From: Chthonomonadales bacterium
Lineage (GTDB): Bacteria; Armatimonadota; Chthonomonadetes; Chthonomonadales; CAJBBX01
Direction: 5' to 3'
NCBI GenBank assembly: GCA_012517255.1
Contig: JAAYVH010000064.1
Span: forward strand, 1 to 45,047
DNA: 45,047 nucleotides
The notes beneath the pieces are model-generated. The model made no database searches. It saw nothing but the letters and a program-made list of their open reading frames with translations, and was not told the origin of the DNA. The translations under genes were made by a program, and so were the position numbers. Positions 31,088 through 39,289 of the stretch are shown here, piece by piece; the first letter of the stretch is position 1, and the number at the start of each line of letters is the position of its first letter.

Positions 31088-31849
31088 ATGGATCGTGCCG
31101 GAACACGGGCCATCACGTTGATCGAGCTTCTGACCGTCATTGGGATCATCGCGGTCCTCGTCGCGATCATTTTCCCGGTCTTCAGTCGCGTTCGCGAGCA
31201 GGCTCGCGTGACTTCCTGCATCTCGAACATGCAGGAGATCCACGTGAAGATCAGCCTGTACGCTCAGGACTATGACGCGTATCCGCCCGTGCTGCTGGGC
31301 CTGCCCGAGAACGCAGACGGCTCGCGATGGCAGCCAGGCGGCGGACCGCCTGCGCCTGCCTCTAGCCTCAAGCACGGCTATCTGTACCCGGCCTATGTCC
31401 GGGATTTGAACGTATTCCACTGCCCCAACAACGGCATCACAGATCAGACGGTCGTCGTCAACGCGGTCTTCCCGAGCGGAGCCGGCTTCTCGGGGGCGGC
31501 CACCTATGCCACTCACGACATTCCCGGGCCGAATCCGCTCGACCCGATCCCCTATCATGCGTTTAACAGCTACGACATCACCGTTGCGTTGGGTCAGCCT
31601 GGCGTCTATCAGGTGGTCTACAGCCGCGACTGGACCAACGCCGAAGGGCGCGGCATAGACACGCGAACCGACAACCCCAACCAGTTGAAGTACCCGAATC
31701 CGCCTCTGGACAAGACCATTATCACCTGGTGCAACCAGCATGTGCAATCGGGCGGCGACAAGGCGACTGTGCTCTTTGCCAACGGCACCGCTCGGCCGGT
31801 CTTTTCGCGCGACATGCAGAACAGATCCTGGAACTACGCAGGCGACTGA
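31088..31849 (+). CDS. DUF1559-like pseudopilin with degenerate C-terminal signature
   Basis: A 253-residue pilin-like protein. After the leader MDRAGTRA comes ITLIELLTVIGIIAVLVAI with the mature-position Glu, then FPVFSRVREQARVTSC. The globular part contains the common YAQDYDAYPPV and FHCPNN segments. The C-terminal signature differs from the other two copies: there is no H-x9-DG, and the place reads ATVLFANGTARPVFS, with NG instead of DG. GAGGGGAG lies about 9 bases before the ATG. It heads a rightward run (DUF2344, RNase E/G, rplU, rpmA, obgE), with 29 bases to the next gene. Confidence 0.85.
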   Translation: MDRAGTRAITLIELLTVIGIIAVLVAIIFPVFSRVREQARVTSCISNMQEIHVKISLYAQDYDAYPPVLLGLPENADGSRWQPGGGPPAPASSLKHGYLYPAYVRDLNVFHCPNNGITDQTVVVNAVFPSGAGFSGAATYATHDIPGPNPLDPIPYHAFNSYDITVALGQPGVYQVVYSRDWTNAEGRGIDTRTDNPNQLKYPNPPLDKTIITWCNQHVQSGGDKATVLFANGTARPVFSRDMQNRSWNYAGD

Positions 31850-31878
31850 CCGTACCCGAGGCGTGCCGCCCCAATCCC

Positions 31879-32580
31879 ATGGAGGCGACCTGTACGACGG
31901 TTCGTATCGTGTTCGAGAAGACCGGTCCGGCGCGCTGGATTGGCCACCTCGACGTGATGCGCGCATTTGAGCGTGCTTTCCGCCGCGCGAGCATCTCCAT
32001 TGCGCTCACCCAAGGTCACAACCCTCGTCCACGGCTTCGTTTCGTGTTCCCCGCCAGCGTCGGGCTCGTGTGTCGGGCCGACATCGTATTCGCCGATGTA
32101 GAATCGGACCCAGCGGAGATCACCCCGGAGCGCCTGAATGGCTCGCTGCCGCCGGGTCTCATGGCTCGCGCCGTTGAGCCCGTTTCGCCAGCCGACCGCA
32201 AGTCGGCGCTCGCCGCCTACGAGTTCGCCGAGTACCGCATAGCGCTGACTCTCCACGACGAGGTAAGCTTTGATGAGATGTGTGCGGTTGCGCGCCGCGT
32301 CCTGGATCGCGACCGTATCACAGTCGCGAGGTCCGGCAGCGCCGGAGACCGCGACGTAGACATTCGACCGTTCATCGCAGATCTGCGAGCCGAACGTTCA
32401 CAACCGGCCGGTGCAGTCTTCACGGCGCTCGCGCACTTCGGCAGCGAGGGAACCGTCAAACACTCGGAGCTCGGACAGATACTGCGGGCCGAAGTCGGGC
32501 ATGCTGAGATAGGCATGATCGAGCGCACCGGTCTCCTGAGCAGCGCCGAAGCGACGGCGGCGCGATCAGCGCCGACATAA
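31879..32580 (+). CDS. DUF2344 / TIGR03936 family protein (radical SAM-associated)
   Basis: A 233-residue protein recognised from VRIVFEKTGPARWIGHLDVM, FERAFRRASISIALTQGHNP and RLRFVFPASVGLVCRADIV, the typical opening of DUF2344. In many Firmicutes, Cyanobacteria and Chloroflexi this family is encoded after, or fused to, a TIGR03960 B12-binding radical SAM protein and before RNase E/G, rplU, rpmA and obgE. Here the downstream order is kept but the radical SAM gene is missing and a pseudopilin gene takes its place. The exact reaction is not established. The chosen ATG has a poor ribosome binding site, so the start is uncertain. Eight bases separate it from the RNase gene. Confidence 0.85.
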   Translation: MEATCTTVRIVFEKTGPARWIGHLDVMRAFERAFRRASISIALTQGHNPRPRLRFVFPASVGLVCRADIVFADVESDPAEITPERLNGSLPPGLMARAVEPVSPADRKSALAAYEFAEYRIALTLHDEVSFDEMCAVARRVLDRDRITVARSGSAGDRDVDIRPFIADLRAERSQPAGAVFTALAHFGSEGTVKHSELGQILRAEVGHAEIGMIERTGLLSSAEATAARSAPT

Positions 32581-32588
32581 GGCTTTTC

Positions 32589-34394
32589 ATGGACACCAAC
32601 CTGACAAAGGACATCTACGTCAATGTCGGCGAACGCGAGACGCGTATAGCCGTTGTGGAAGACGGACGGTTAACCGAACTCCACATCGAGCGCGGCGAGC
32701 GGATCGTCGGCAGCCTCTACAAAGCCCGCATCGAGAACGTGCTGACCGGTATGGACGCCGCGTTCGTGGATATCGGGCTTGGCCGCAATGCCTTCCTGCA
32801 TGTCGGCGACGTTCTGCCGAGCATCGCAGCCGAGAGCGCGGGCAAGGATGCCGATGCTGATGACGGCTCCGAGCGCGATGACGACGGCGAAGGCGAAGCC
32901 GATGCCGACCATCCTTCGAGTCATCGGCGTCTGTTGCGACGGTCGCAGCGCAAGCAGCAGCGCATAGGCCAGATACTCAAACGGGGCCAGGAGCTTCTGG
33001 TTCAGGTCACCAAGGGACCGCGGGGAAGCAAGGGAGCGAGAGTCTCAACCCTGATCTCCCTGCCGGGCAGATACCTCGTGCTCATGCCGGAGTCCGATAC
33101 CGTCGGAGTGAGCCGGAAGGTTGAGGAACGGAGCGAGCGCGAGCGACTGAGGAGGATCGGGGAGCGCCTACGCCGCCCTGGATTCGGCGTGATCCTCCGC
33201 ACGGAAGCTGAGGACAAGGCCGAGGCCGATCTGGCAGCAGATGCCGAGTACCTGTATAACCTGTGGAACCAGATACTCGCGTCGGCGCGCAAGGCAAAAG
33301 GCCCGACGCTCATCCATCGTGATCTGTCGCTGGTCAGCAAGGCCATCCGGGACATTTTCGGCTCCGATGTGCGCAAGCTCGTCCTGGACGACCCCGACGA
33401 GTACGAGAGGGTCCATGAACTGCTGGCGACCGTTTCGCCCAAACTGCGGGGGAGAATCCACCTGTACACGGGCGAGGTACCGTGCTTCACGCATTTCGGG
33501 CTCGAGGCCGAGATCGAGCGGAGCCTCAAGCGCAAGGTCTGGCTCAAGTCGGGCGGGCACCTCATCTTCGATGTCACCGAAGCCCTGACCGTTGTGGATG
33601 TGAACACGGGCAAGTTCACCGGCGGCTCGAATCTGGCGGAGACGATCGTAAAGACGAACGTTGAGGCCGCCACGGAAATAGCGCGTCAGCTTCGCCTGCG
33701 CGACATCGGCGGGATCATCGTCATCGATTTCATCGACATGGCGAGCAGCCATGATCGCCAACAGGTCCTCTCCGCCCTCGAGGCCGCCCTCAAACGTGAT
33801 AAGGCTCGCACCAAGATCTCGGCCATCAGCGCTCTCGGCCTCGTGGAAATGACGCGCAAGCGGACCTCCGAGACGGTTGCCGATTTCCTGGGAGAGCCCT
33901 GCGCGTACTGTGGCGGCCGGGGCTCGGTGCCATCCTGCGAGACCATCAGCATGGCCATCGAGAGAGAGATCATGGGAATCGCTCTCAAGAAGCAGCGAGG
34001 GTCAGACGCAGTCCTGGTGCGCTGCAGCCCGGGCGCCGCAGAGGTGCTTATTGGCGAACATGGCGAGAATGTCGAACGGCTCGAACAACTGACCCATCTC
34101 GCCATCTATGTGCGCAGCAATCCCGACTTGCCGCCGGATCGCTACGAAGTTCGTTCCGCCAGAATGGTGGAGATCGAGCGAGAGATTCCGGCATTGCGAC
34201 GCGACCAGGTGGTAACGGGCTACCTGTGCAGTTCGCGACTGCAGCCCGATACGGGTGTCGTGGCCTGGGCCGACGGGTTCCTTATCGAGATGGATGACGG
34301 CCGGAGAATGATCGGCCAGGAAGCCCGCGTGCGGCTCGGCTCGGTGAGGCGGTGCTGGGCGAACGGCACCCTTGCCGCCGACCGCCGCGCTTGA
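32589..34394 (+). CDS. rng: RNase E/G family endoribonuclease
   Basis: A 601-residue Rne/Rng ribonuclease that processes rRNA and decays mRNA. Order: an S1 domain interrupted by a strongly acidic insert at about residues 82-108 (ADADDGSERDDDGEGEAD), then RNase H-like and DNase I-like catalytic domains. Catalytic metal ligands are D337 in TVVDVNTGKFTG and D380 in IIVIDFIDM. The Zn-link is C438-x2-C441 in PCAYCGGRG. After the small domain, the last 55 residues form an extra beta-rich module ending at GQEARVRLGSVRRC. No long RNase E-type scaffold tail exists, so it resembles RNase G. The S1 insert and terminal module are lineage features. Its stop overlaps the -35 box of a promoter for rplU. Confidence 0.95.
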   Translation: MDTNLTKDIYVNVGERETRIAVVEDGRLTELHIERGERIVGSLYKARIENVLTGMDAAFVDIGLGRNAFLHVGDVLPSIAAESAGKDADADDGSERDDDGEGEADADHPSSHRRLLRRSQRKQQRIGQILKRGQELLVQVTKGPRGSKGARVSTLISLPGRYLVLMPESDTVGVSRKVEERSERERLRRIGERLRRPGFGVILRTEAEDKAEADLAADAEYLYNLWNQILASARKAKGPTLIHRDLSLVSKAIRDIFGSDVRKLVLDDPDEYERVHELLATVSPKLRGRIHLYTGEVPCFTHFGLEAEIERSLKRKVWLKSGGHLIFDVTEALTVVDVNTGKFTGGSNLAETIVKTNVEAATEIARQLRLRDIGGIIVIDFIDMASSHDRQQVLSALEAALKRDKARTKISAISALGLVEMTRKRTSETVADFLGEPCAYCGGRGSVPSCETISMAIEREIMGIALKKQRGSDAVLVRCSPGAAEVLIGEHGENVERLEQLTHLAIYVRSNPDLPPDRYEVRSARMVEIEREIPALRRDQVVTGYLCSSRLQPDTGVVAWADGFLIEMDDGRRMIGQEARVRLGSVRRCWANGTLAADRRA

Positions 34395-34421
34395 CATTCA
34401 TCCGGTCTCCTCGGGTATAGT
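34391..34421 (+). promoter_or_regulatory. candidate promoter for rplU-rpmA-obgE
   Basis: TTGACA (34391-34396) is followed after 19 bases by TATAGT (34416-34421). The spacer is a little long but both boxes are near consensus. The -35 box overlaps the stop codon of the RNase gene. Transcription would start near 34428, giving a 150-base leader. Confidence 0.65.
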
Positions 34422-34481
34422 GGTTGGCTGTACGCCCTGTCAGGACCAGCAACGGCGCTGGCGTGCTTGCAGGGATGAATT

Positions 34482-34519
34482 GCGGGACGCTCCTCTCGGC
34501 GTTTGGGGGAGCGTCCCGC
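34482..34519 (+). promoter_or_regulatory. 12-bp hairpin in the rplU leader, candidate attenuator
   Basis: A perfect 12-bp stem (GCGGGACGCTCC with GGAGCGTCCCGC) closes a 14-base loop, about 60 bases before the rplU start. It lacks a T tract. Its place in the L21 leader suggests autoregulation or processing by the co-encoded RNase; this is inference. The arms carry GGAG and CTCC, so alternative pairing with the ribosome binding site is possible. Confidence 0.6.
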
Positions 34520-34578
34520 TGTGATGAGCAGTCGTTACGCGAGCCGAAATCCGCGGCACAGCATGCGAGGGGGTTGAA

Positions 34579-34935
34579 GTGTACGCAATCGTGCGTTCTG
34601 GGGGCAAGCAGTACAAAGTGGCGCCCAATGCCATCGTGTCCGTCGAGAAGGTCGAACCCGACAAGGACGGGCGCTACACATTCGAGGATGTGCTGCTGGT
34701 GTGCGACGATACCGGCGTGCGCATCGGGACACCCCGCGTGCCAGACGCCGCTGTCCAGGCGGAAGTCATCGAGCAGTACCGGGGCAAGAAGGTTCGGGGT
34801 TTCACCTACAAGCCGACGAAGAACATCCAGCGGCACTATGGCCACAGGCAGTCTCTCACGCGCGTGAGAGTTGTGGCAATCACGACGGGACAGACGGCAG
34901 CGAGTGCCCCGGCGTCGGGCGAGAGCGAGGAGTAG
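34579..34935 (+). CDS. rplU: 50S ribosomal protein L21
   Basis: L21 of the large ribosomal subunit, binding 23S rRNA with L20. The 118-residue protein starts at a GTG with GAGGGGG 7 bases upstream. Family text is [16 protein letters not shown] at the start, [15 protein letters not shown] in the middle and [20 protein letters not shown] near the end. The last 15 residues are a variable Ala/Ser/Glu tail. Two bases separate its stop from rpmA. Confidence 0.98.
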   Translation: MYAIVRSGGKQYKVAPNAIVSVEKVEPDKDGRYTFEDVLLVCDDTGVRIGTPRVPDAAVQAEVIEQYRGKKVRGFTYKPTKNIQRHYGHRQSLTRVRVVAITTGQTAASAPASGESEE

Positions 34936-34937
34936 CG

Positions 34938-35234
34938 ATGGCACATAAGAAGGGTGTGGGCAGCTCGCGGAACGGACGCGACAGCAAGCCCAAGATGCTC
35001 GGCGTGAAGGAGTTCGCGGGCCAGTCGGTGCGCTGCGGCGCGATCCTGGTTCGACAGCGCGGCACGCCGTTCCGGCCCGGCAAGAACGTAGGGCTCGGCA
35101 AGGATCACACGCTGTATGCCCTCGTGGACGGCATCGTGAAGTTCGAGGGCCCCAAGACGGGCCGTCGCGTGAGCGTGTATCCGGTCGTTGAGCCCGAAAC
35201 AGCCGAGATGGCGTCGGAGGGCCCCGCAGCCTGA
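34938..35234 (+). CDS. rpmA: 50S ribosomal protein L27
   Basis: L27 sits near the peptidyl transferase centre. The 98-residue protein starts [20 protein letters not shown], so it has the standard short N-terminus without the cleavable extension of some Firmicutes. [20 protein letters not shown] and [14 protein letters not shown] are typical. GAGGAG lies upstream of the ATG. The C-terminus carries about 12 extra residues ([12 protein letters not shown]). It follows rplU directly, the usual order. Confidence 0.98.
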   Translation: MAHKKGVGSSRNGRDSKPKMLGVKEFAGQSVRCGAILVRQRGTPFRPGKNVGLGKDHTLYALVDGIVKFEGPKTGRRVSVYPVVEPETAEMASEGPAA

Positions 35235-35291
35235 CCCGTTTTGTCAAGGCGTCCGGCGGTGCGATGACGCCGACAGTGTGTGGGATCATTC

Positions 35292-35326
35292 GATCGGCCC
35301 GGATCCGCATGAGGTCCGGGCCGGTC
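35292..35326 (+). terminator. hairpin between rpmA and obgE
   Basis: A 12-bp stem (35292-35303 with 35315-35326, one G-T pair) encloses an 11-base loop. There is no T tract. It may partly terminate or set the rpmA to obgE expression ratio. Confidence 0.55.
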
Positions 35327-35354
35327 GTTCCTCTGATAGGCGGGTAACCTCATC

Positions 35355-36689
35355 ATGTTCGTTGACCAGGCCGAGATAGTGGTTGAGGCAGGTGACGGCG
35401 GGTCAGGAGCCGCGACATTCCGGCGTGAGAAGTACGTTCCGCGCGGAGGTCCCAGCGGTGGCGACGGCGGCTCGGGCGGCAGCATTGTTCTCGAAGTGGA
35501 CGAGAACCTCTCGACGTTGCTGGATTTCCGCTACAACCATCAGTACCGAGCTCCACGGGGTGAAGACGGGCAAGCCAAGAAGCGGGCTGGTCGCGACGGC
35601 GCCGACCTGATCCTGAAGGTGCCTCCCGGAACAGTGGCAACAGACGTCGAGACCGGCAAGGTGCTCGCAGATCTTGTGGCGCCGGGCCAGCGGGCCATTA
35701 TCGCCAGAGGGGGCAAAGGGGGCCGCGGCAACCTGCATTTCACCACCTCGGTGCGTCAGGCGCCCAAGTTCGCTGAACTCGGAGAGCCGGGCGAACGTCG
35801 CAAGGTTCGGCTCGATCTCAAACTTGTGGCGGATGTCGGCGTGATCGGCCTGCCGAGCGTGGGGAAATCCACGCTCATCGCGGCGGCTTCGGCGGCTCGC
35901 CCCAAAATCGCCGACTATCCATTCACGACCCTGGTGCCAAACCTTGGGGTTGTCAGCATCGGCCCGTCTCAGTCCTTTGTCATGGCCGACATGCCAGGCC
36001 TCGTGCCAGGCGCCCACCAGGGCGTGGGACTGGGAGACAGGTTCCTTCGGCACATTGACCGCACGCGCGTGCTGGTGCACATGCTGGACGCATCCGGACT
36101 GACGGGCCGAGACCTGCTCGCCGATTTCGAAACCATCAACGAGGAGCTGCGCCTCTACGATCCGGCGCTCGCACGGCGGCCGCAAGTGGTGGCGCTCAAC
36201 AAGATGGACGTGGCAGCGGATCCGAACGCCGCGGAGCGCGCACGAGCCGATCTCGAGGGCCGAGGATTGCGGGTGTTCGCGATCTCTGCGGCGACCCATC
36301 AGGGAGTTCACGAGCTCATGCAGGCTCTGTGGCAACTGCTCCAGGAGCATCGCGCCGCTCCCCAGCCAGTGGCCCCGACAGAGCACGTTGTTTTCACCGG
36401 ACCTCCAGCCGAGGATGAGCGAGCATGGCACGTGCGCCGCGACGCGACCGGCGCCTGGCTGGTTGAAGGACGATCGCTGGAGCGGCTCGTTCAGCGAACC
36501 GACCTGAACAACCCTGATGCGGTGGAGCGTCTCCAGCAAACGTTGGAGAGGTCCGGTGTTCACCGGAAACTGCGGGAGCTCGGGGCCAAGCACGAAGACA
36601 CCGTGCGGATCGGTCAGGCTGAGTTCGTCTTCGACGACGAGGACCTCGAGCGCGCGCGGGGACACAGGCGCAGCGACAGAAAGACATAG
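35355..36689 (+). CDS. obgE: Obg/CgtA GTPase
   Basis: A ribosome-associated GTPase for late 50S assembly and stress signalling. The 444-residue protein has the Gly-rich Obg fold (about 1-155, GPSGGDGGSGGSIVLEV), then the G domain with GLPSVGKSTLI, DYPFTTLVPNLGVV, the DMPGLV switch II and NKMD. A C-terminal OCT domain follows (about 340-430, LVEGRSLERLVQRTDLNN). The start is ATG; the ribosome binding site GGCGGG is rather distant. Position after rpmA is the common bacterial arrangement. All catalytic loops look intact. Confidence 0.97.
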   Translation: MFVDQAEIVVEAGDGGSGAATFRREKYVPRGGPSGGDGGSGGSIVLEVDENLSTLLDFRYNHQYRAPRGEDGQAKKRAGRDGADLILKVPPGTVATDVETGKVLADLVAPGQRAIIARGGKGGRGNLHFTTSVRQAPKFAELGEPGERRKVRLDLKLVADVGVIGLPSVGKSTLIAAASAARPKIADYPFTTLVPNLGVVSIGPSQSFVMADMPGLVPGAHQGVGLGDRFLRHIDRTRVLVHMLDASGLTGRDLLADFETINEELRLYDPALARRPQVVALNKMDVAADPNAAERARADLEGRGLRVFAISAATHQGVHELMQALWQLLQEHRAAPQPVAPTEHVVFTGPPAEDERAWHVRRDATGAWLVEGRSLERLVQRTDLNNPDAVERLQQTLERSGVHRKLRELGAKHEDTVRIGQAEFVFDDEDLERARGHRRSDRKT

Positions 36690-36728
36690 GAGGCTGCGAT
36701 GACAACGTGAGCAGATGCGCAGCCTCCT
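36688..36728 (+). terminator. hairpin at the end of obgE
   Basis: A perfect 11-bp stem (AGGAGGCTGCG with CGCAGCCTCCT) with a 19-base loop begins within the obgE stop codon. No T tract follows. Probable transcript end of the ribosomal run. Confidence 0.6.
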
Positions 36729-36795
36729 CGGGAACATCTGCTATAGACTTGGTAGGAGGTTCGGCGGTTCCCGATGTATAGACGCTTGGCTCGCG

Positions 36796-36846
36796 CGAAT
36801 CTGCGGTTTTTCGACTTATTCCCCCGAATCAGCAGGTTTTTTTTCG
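36796..36846. repeat. imperfect direct repeat with T tracts
   Basis: CGAATCTGCGGTTTTTCG (36796-36813) recurs as CGAATCAGCAGG plus eight T residues and CG (36825-36846), 29 bases apart. This is AT-rich compared with its surroundings and lies in the 200-base gap before tdh. No hairpin precedes the T8 run. It may be a protein-binding or promoter-related element. Confidence 0.45.
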
Positions 36847-36928
36847 TTGCGGCGTGAAATGACAACCATCTGACCGTGGTCCGAGCCGTCGAGAGGCCGG
36901 CATCGGTCGCTCACAGAGGTGCATCTGA

Positions 36929-37960
36929 TTGAGAGCGATAGTCAAGCGGGAGGCGGGTCCCGGCGCAATGATGTGCGCTGTCACCGCGCCGACGATCGTC
37001 CGTGCCGATGAGGTACTCCTTCGCCCCTTGCTCACCAGCATCTGCGGAACGGACTACCATGTCTACTCATGGGATGCCTGGTCGGCTGCGCGTGTGCGTC
37101 CTCCGCGCATCATGGGCCATGAGTTTGTTGCCGAAGTGGTTGACGTCGGTTCGGATGTCCGAGCGCTGCGCGTCGGGGACCTCGTTTCGGGCGAGTCCCA
37201 TCGGGTATGCGGCGTTTGCCAGCAGTGTCGGACCGGTGAAGGCCATGTGTGCGCCCAGACTCGCATTTTTGGCGTGGACATTGACGGATGCTTTGCCGAG
37301 ACCGTATGCGGGCCGGAGGCCAGCCTGTGGCGCAATCCATCGGACATGCCTCCCGACGTTGCGTGCATTCAGGATCCGCTCGGCAACGCTGTGCATGCGG
37401 TCATGGCTGGCGACGTAGCAGGGCGATCCTTCGCCATTCTCGGATGCGGTCCCATCGGCCTGATGGCCATCGCTGTCGCCCGCGCTTGCGGCGCCTCCTA
37501 CGTCGTCGCGACGGACACACGCTCGTATCGCCTCGATCTAGCTCGACAGATGGGCGCCGACGTCGTTCTGGACGCGACAGAGTGCGACGTAGTCGAGGCC
37601 ATTGGCGACACTCATCCGAACGGAGTGGATGTGGTCCTCGAGATGTCCGGCGCGCCATCGGCCATACAGGCGGCGTTCAACGTTGCCCGCAGAGGCGGTC
37701 GCGTTTCCCTCATGGGCATTCCATCACGTCCCGTGGAGCTCGATGTAGCCGAGAGCATGGTCATGAAGGGGCTCGACATTCGCTGCATCGTTGGTCGCAG
37801 GCTCTATGGCACGTGGGCCACCATGAGCGCCTTGCTGGGGTCCGGTCGGCTGAACATTGCGCCGGTCATCACCCACCGTCTGCCCTGGACCGACTTTGCG
37901 CACGGCATGGACCTCATGGGTCGCGGCCTCTGCGGCAAAGTGGTGCTGGAGATGGACTGA
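36929..37960 (+). CDS. tdh: L-threonine 3-dehydrogenase
   Basis: Tdh oxidises threonine to 2-amino-3-ketobutyrate with NAD+. The 343-residue zinc medium-chain dehydrogenase has catalytic C39 (SICGTDYHVYSWD), G63-H64-E65, and structural zinc Cys residues C94, C97, C100 and C108. The Rossmann motif is AILGCGPIGLMAIAVA. ICGTD-H-Y-x-W-D and LEMSGAPSAIQ are typical of Tdh rather than sorbitol dehydrogenase, and kbl follows. The start is TTG with AGAGGTG upstream. Flow is threonine to glycine plus acetyl-CoA through the next gene. Confidence 0.94.
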   Translation: MRAIVKREAGPGAMMCAVTAPTIVRADEVLLRPLLTSICGTDYHVYSWDAWSAARVRPPRIMGHEFVAEVVDVGSDVRALRVGDLVSGESHRVCGVCQQCRTGEGHVCAQTRIFGVDIDGCFAETVCGPEASLWRNPSDMPPDVACIQDPLGNAVHAVMAGDVAGRSFAILGCGPIGLMAIAVARACGASYVVATDTRSYRLDLARQMGADVVLDATECDVVEAIGDTHPNGVDVVLEMSGAPSAIQAAFNVARRGGRVSLMGIPSRPVELDVAESMVMKGLDIRCIVGRRLYGTWATMSALLGSGRLNIAPVITHRLPWTDFAHGMDLMGRGLCGKVVLEMD

Positions 37961-38081
37961 TCGGCGATGGCGCCAGCAACGTGAGCGTGCGCAGGCAAGG
38001 CACCACGAAGATTGGAGCGGGCTATACCCCGCATAGAGTGAGGGGTTGCCTCCATACGGCAGACCCGGAGAGGAAAGGAAC

Positions 38082-39269
38082 ATGAACCCTACCCTTCAGA
38101 ACTGGCTTTCCGACCAGCTCCAGTCGCTCAAGGATCAGAGTCTGTACAAGCCGCTGGTGGAACTGCAGTCGCCACAGGGCGGCACGATCACGGTAGACGG
38201 CAAGCGTGTCGTCAACCTCTCATCCAACAACTATCTCGGCCTCGCCAACCATCCGCGTCTAAAGGAGGCCGCGATTCGTGCGGTTCAGGAGTGGGGCGCT
38301 GGCGCCGGAGCCGTCCGCACCATCATCGGCACCATGAGCCTGCACCTCGAGCTGGATCGCAGGCTGGCGCAGTTCAAGCATGTCGAGTCGGCCATTGTAT
38401 TCCAGTCTGGCTTCACCGCCAACGCCGGCACCATTCCCGCCATCATCACCAAAGAGGACGCCATTATCTCGGATGAACTGAACCATGCCAGCATCATTGA
38501 CGGTTGCCGTCTGGCGGGGCTGCCATCAGAGCAGCGACCGATCTACAAGCATCGTGACATGGACTCGCTCGAGGAGGTTCTGAAGCGATTCGGCTCCTAC
38601 CGCAAACGGCTGATCATCACAGACGGCGTGTTCAGCATGGATGGCGACATCGCCCCGCTGGATACGATCGTCGAGCTTGCCGAGCGCTACGATGCTGCGG
38701 TCATGGTGGATGACGCCCACGGATCGGGCGTGCTTGGCGGAGGGCGGGGCACGGCGTACCACTTCGGCGTGCATCAGCGCATAGACGTCCAGCTCGGCAC
38801 ACTCTCTAAGGCTGTGGGCGTGATGGGCGGATACATTGCCGGCAGTGCGGCCCTTCGTGACTGGCTGACGCAGCGGTCGCGCCCGTTCCTCTTCAGCACG
38901 GCTCATCCGCCGGCGGTGACCGCCGCGATCCTTGCGGCGCTCGACCTCATGGAGACCGACTCGTCGCTCACGGAGAAGCTCTGGGACAACACGCGACACT
39001 GGCAGTCCGGGCTCCGGGCCATGGGATTCGATCTCGGCGTCACGCAGACCCCGATCACGCCGGTGGTAGTCGGCGACGAGTCGAAGGCTCAGCAACTCCA
39101 GCGCGAGCTGTTCGAGGAAGGCGTGCTCGCGCTGGCGGTGGTGTTCCCGACAGTCGCTCGAGGCAAGGCCCGTGTTCGTACCATGCCGAACGCCTCCCAC
39201 TCTCTTGCGGAACTCGATCAAGCCCTCGAGGCGTTCGGGAAGGTCGGCCGCCGTCTCGGACTGATCTGA
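38082..39269 (+). CDS. kbl: glycine C-acetyltransferase (2-amino-3-ketobutyrate CoA ligase)
   Basis: Kbl cleaves 2-amino-3-ketobutyrate with CoA to glycine and acetyl-CoA. The 395-residue protein is a PLP alpha-oxoamine synthase. The PLP lysine is K243 in LGTLSKAVG. Other motifs are SSNNYLGLANHPRL, DELNHASIIDGCRL and VDDAHGSGVLG. The ATG follows AGGAAAGGAAC. Pairing with tdh makes Kbl much more likely than the homologous BioF or serine palmitoyltransferase. The 121-base gap after tdh shows no terminator. Confidence 0.94.
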   Translation: MNPTLQNWLSDQLQSLKDQSLYKPLVELQSPQGGTITVDGKRVVNLSSNNYLGLANHPRLKEAAIRAVQEWGAGAGAVRTIIGTMSLHLELDRRLAQFKHVESAIVFQSGFTANAGTIPAIITKEDAIISDELNHASIIDGCRLAGLPSEQRPIYKHRDMDSLEEVLKRFGSYRKRLIITDGVFSMDGDIAPLDTIVELAERYDAAVMVDDAHGSGVLGGGRGTAYHFGVHQRIDVQLGTLSKAVGVMGGYIAGSAALRDWLTQRSRPFLFSTAHPPAVTAAILAALDLMETDSSLTEKLWDNTRHWQSGLRAMGFDLGVTQTPITPVVVGDESKAQQLQRELFEEGVLALAVVFPTVARGKARVRTMPNASHSLAELDQALEAFGKVGRRLGLI

Positions 39270-39289
39270 GGCTGATACGGCTCCCGACA

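Noticed and set aside
30689-31966. Minus-strand open frame of 425 codons across the serA-pseudopilin gap
   Set aside because: It overlaps the 5' end of serA and the whole pseudopilin gene on the other strand; its product is low-complexity and Arg-rich.
36837-36844. T8 run as an intrinsic terminator of obgE
   Set aside because: No stable stem directly precedes the run; the nearest hairpin ends at 36728.
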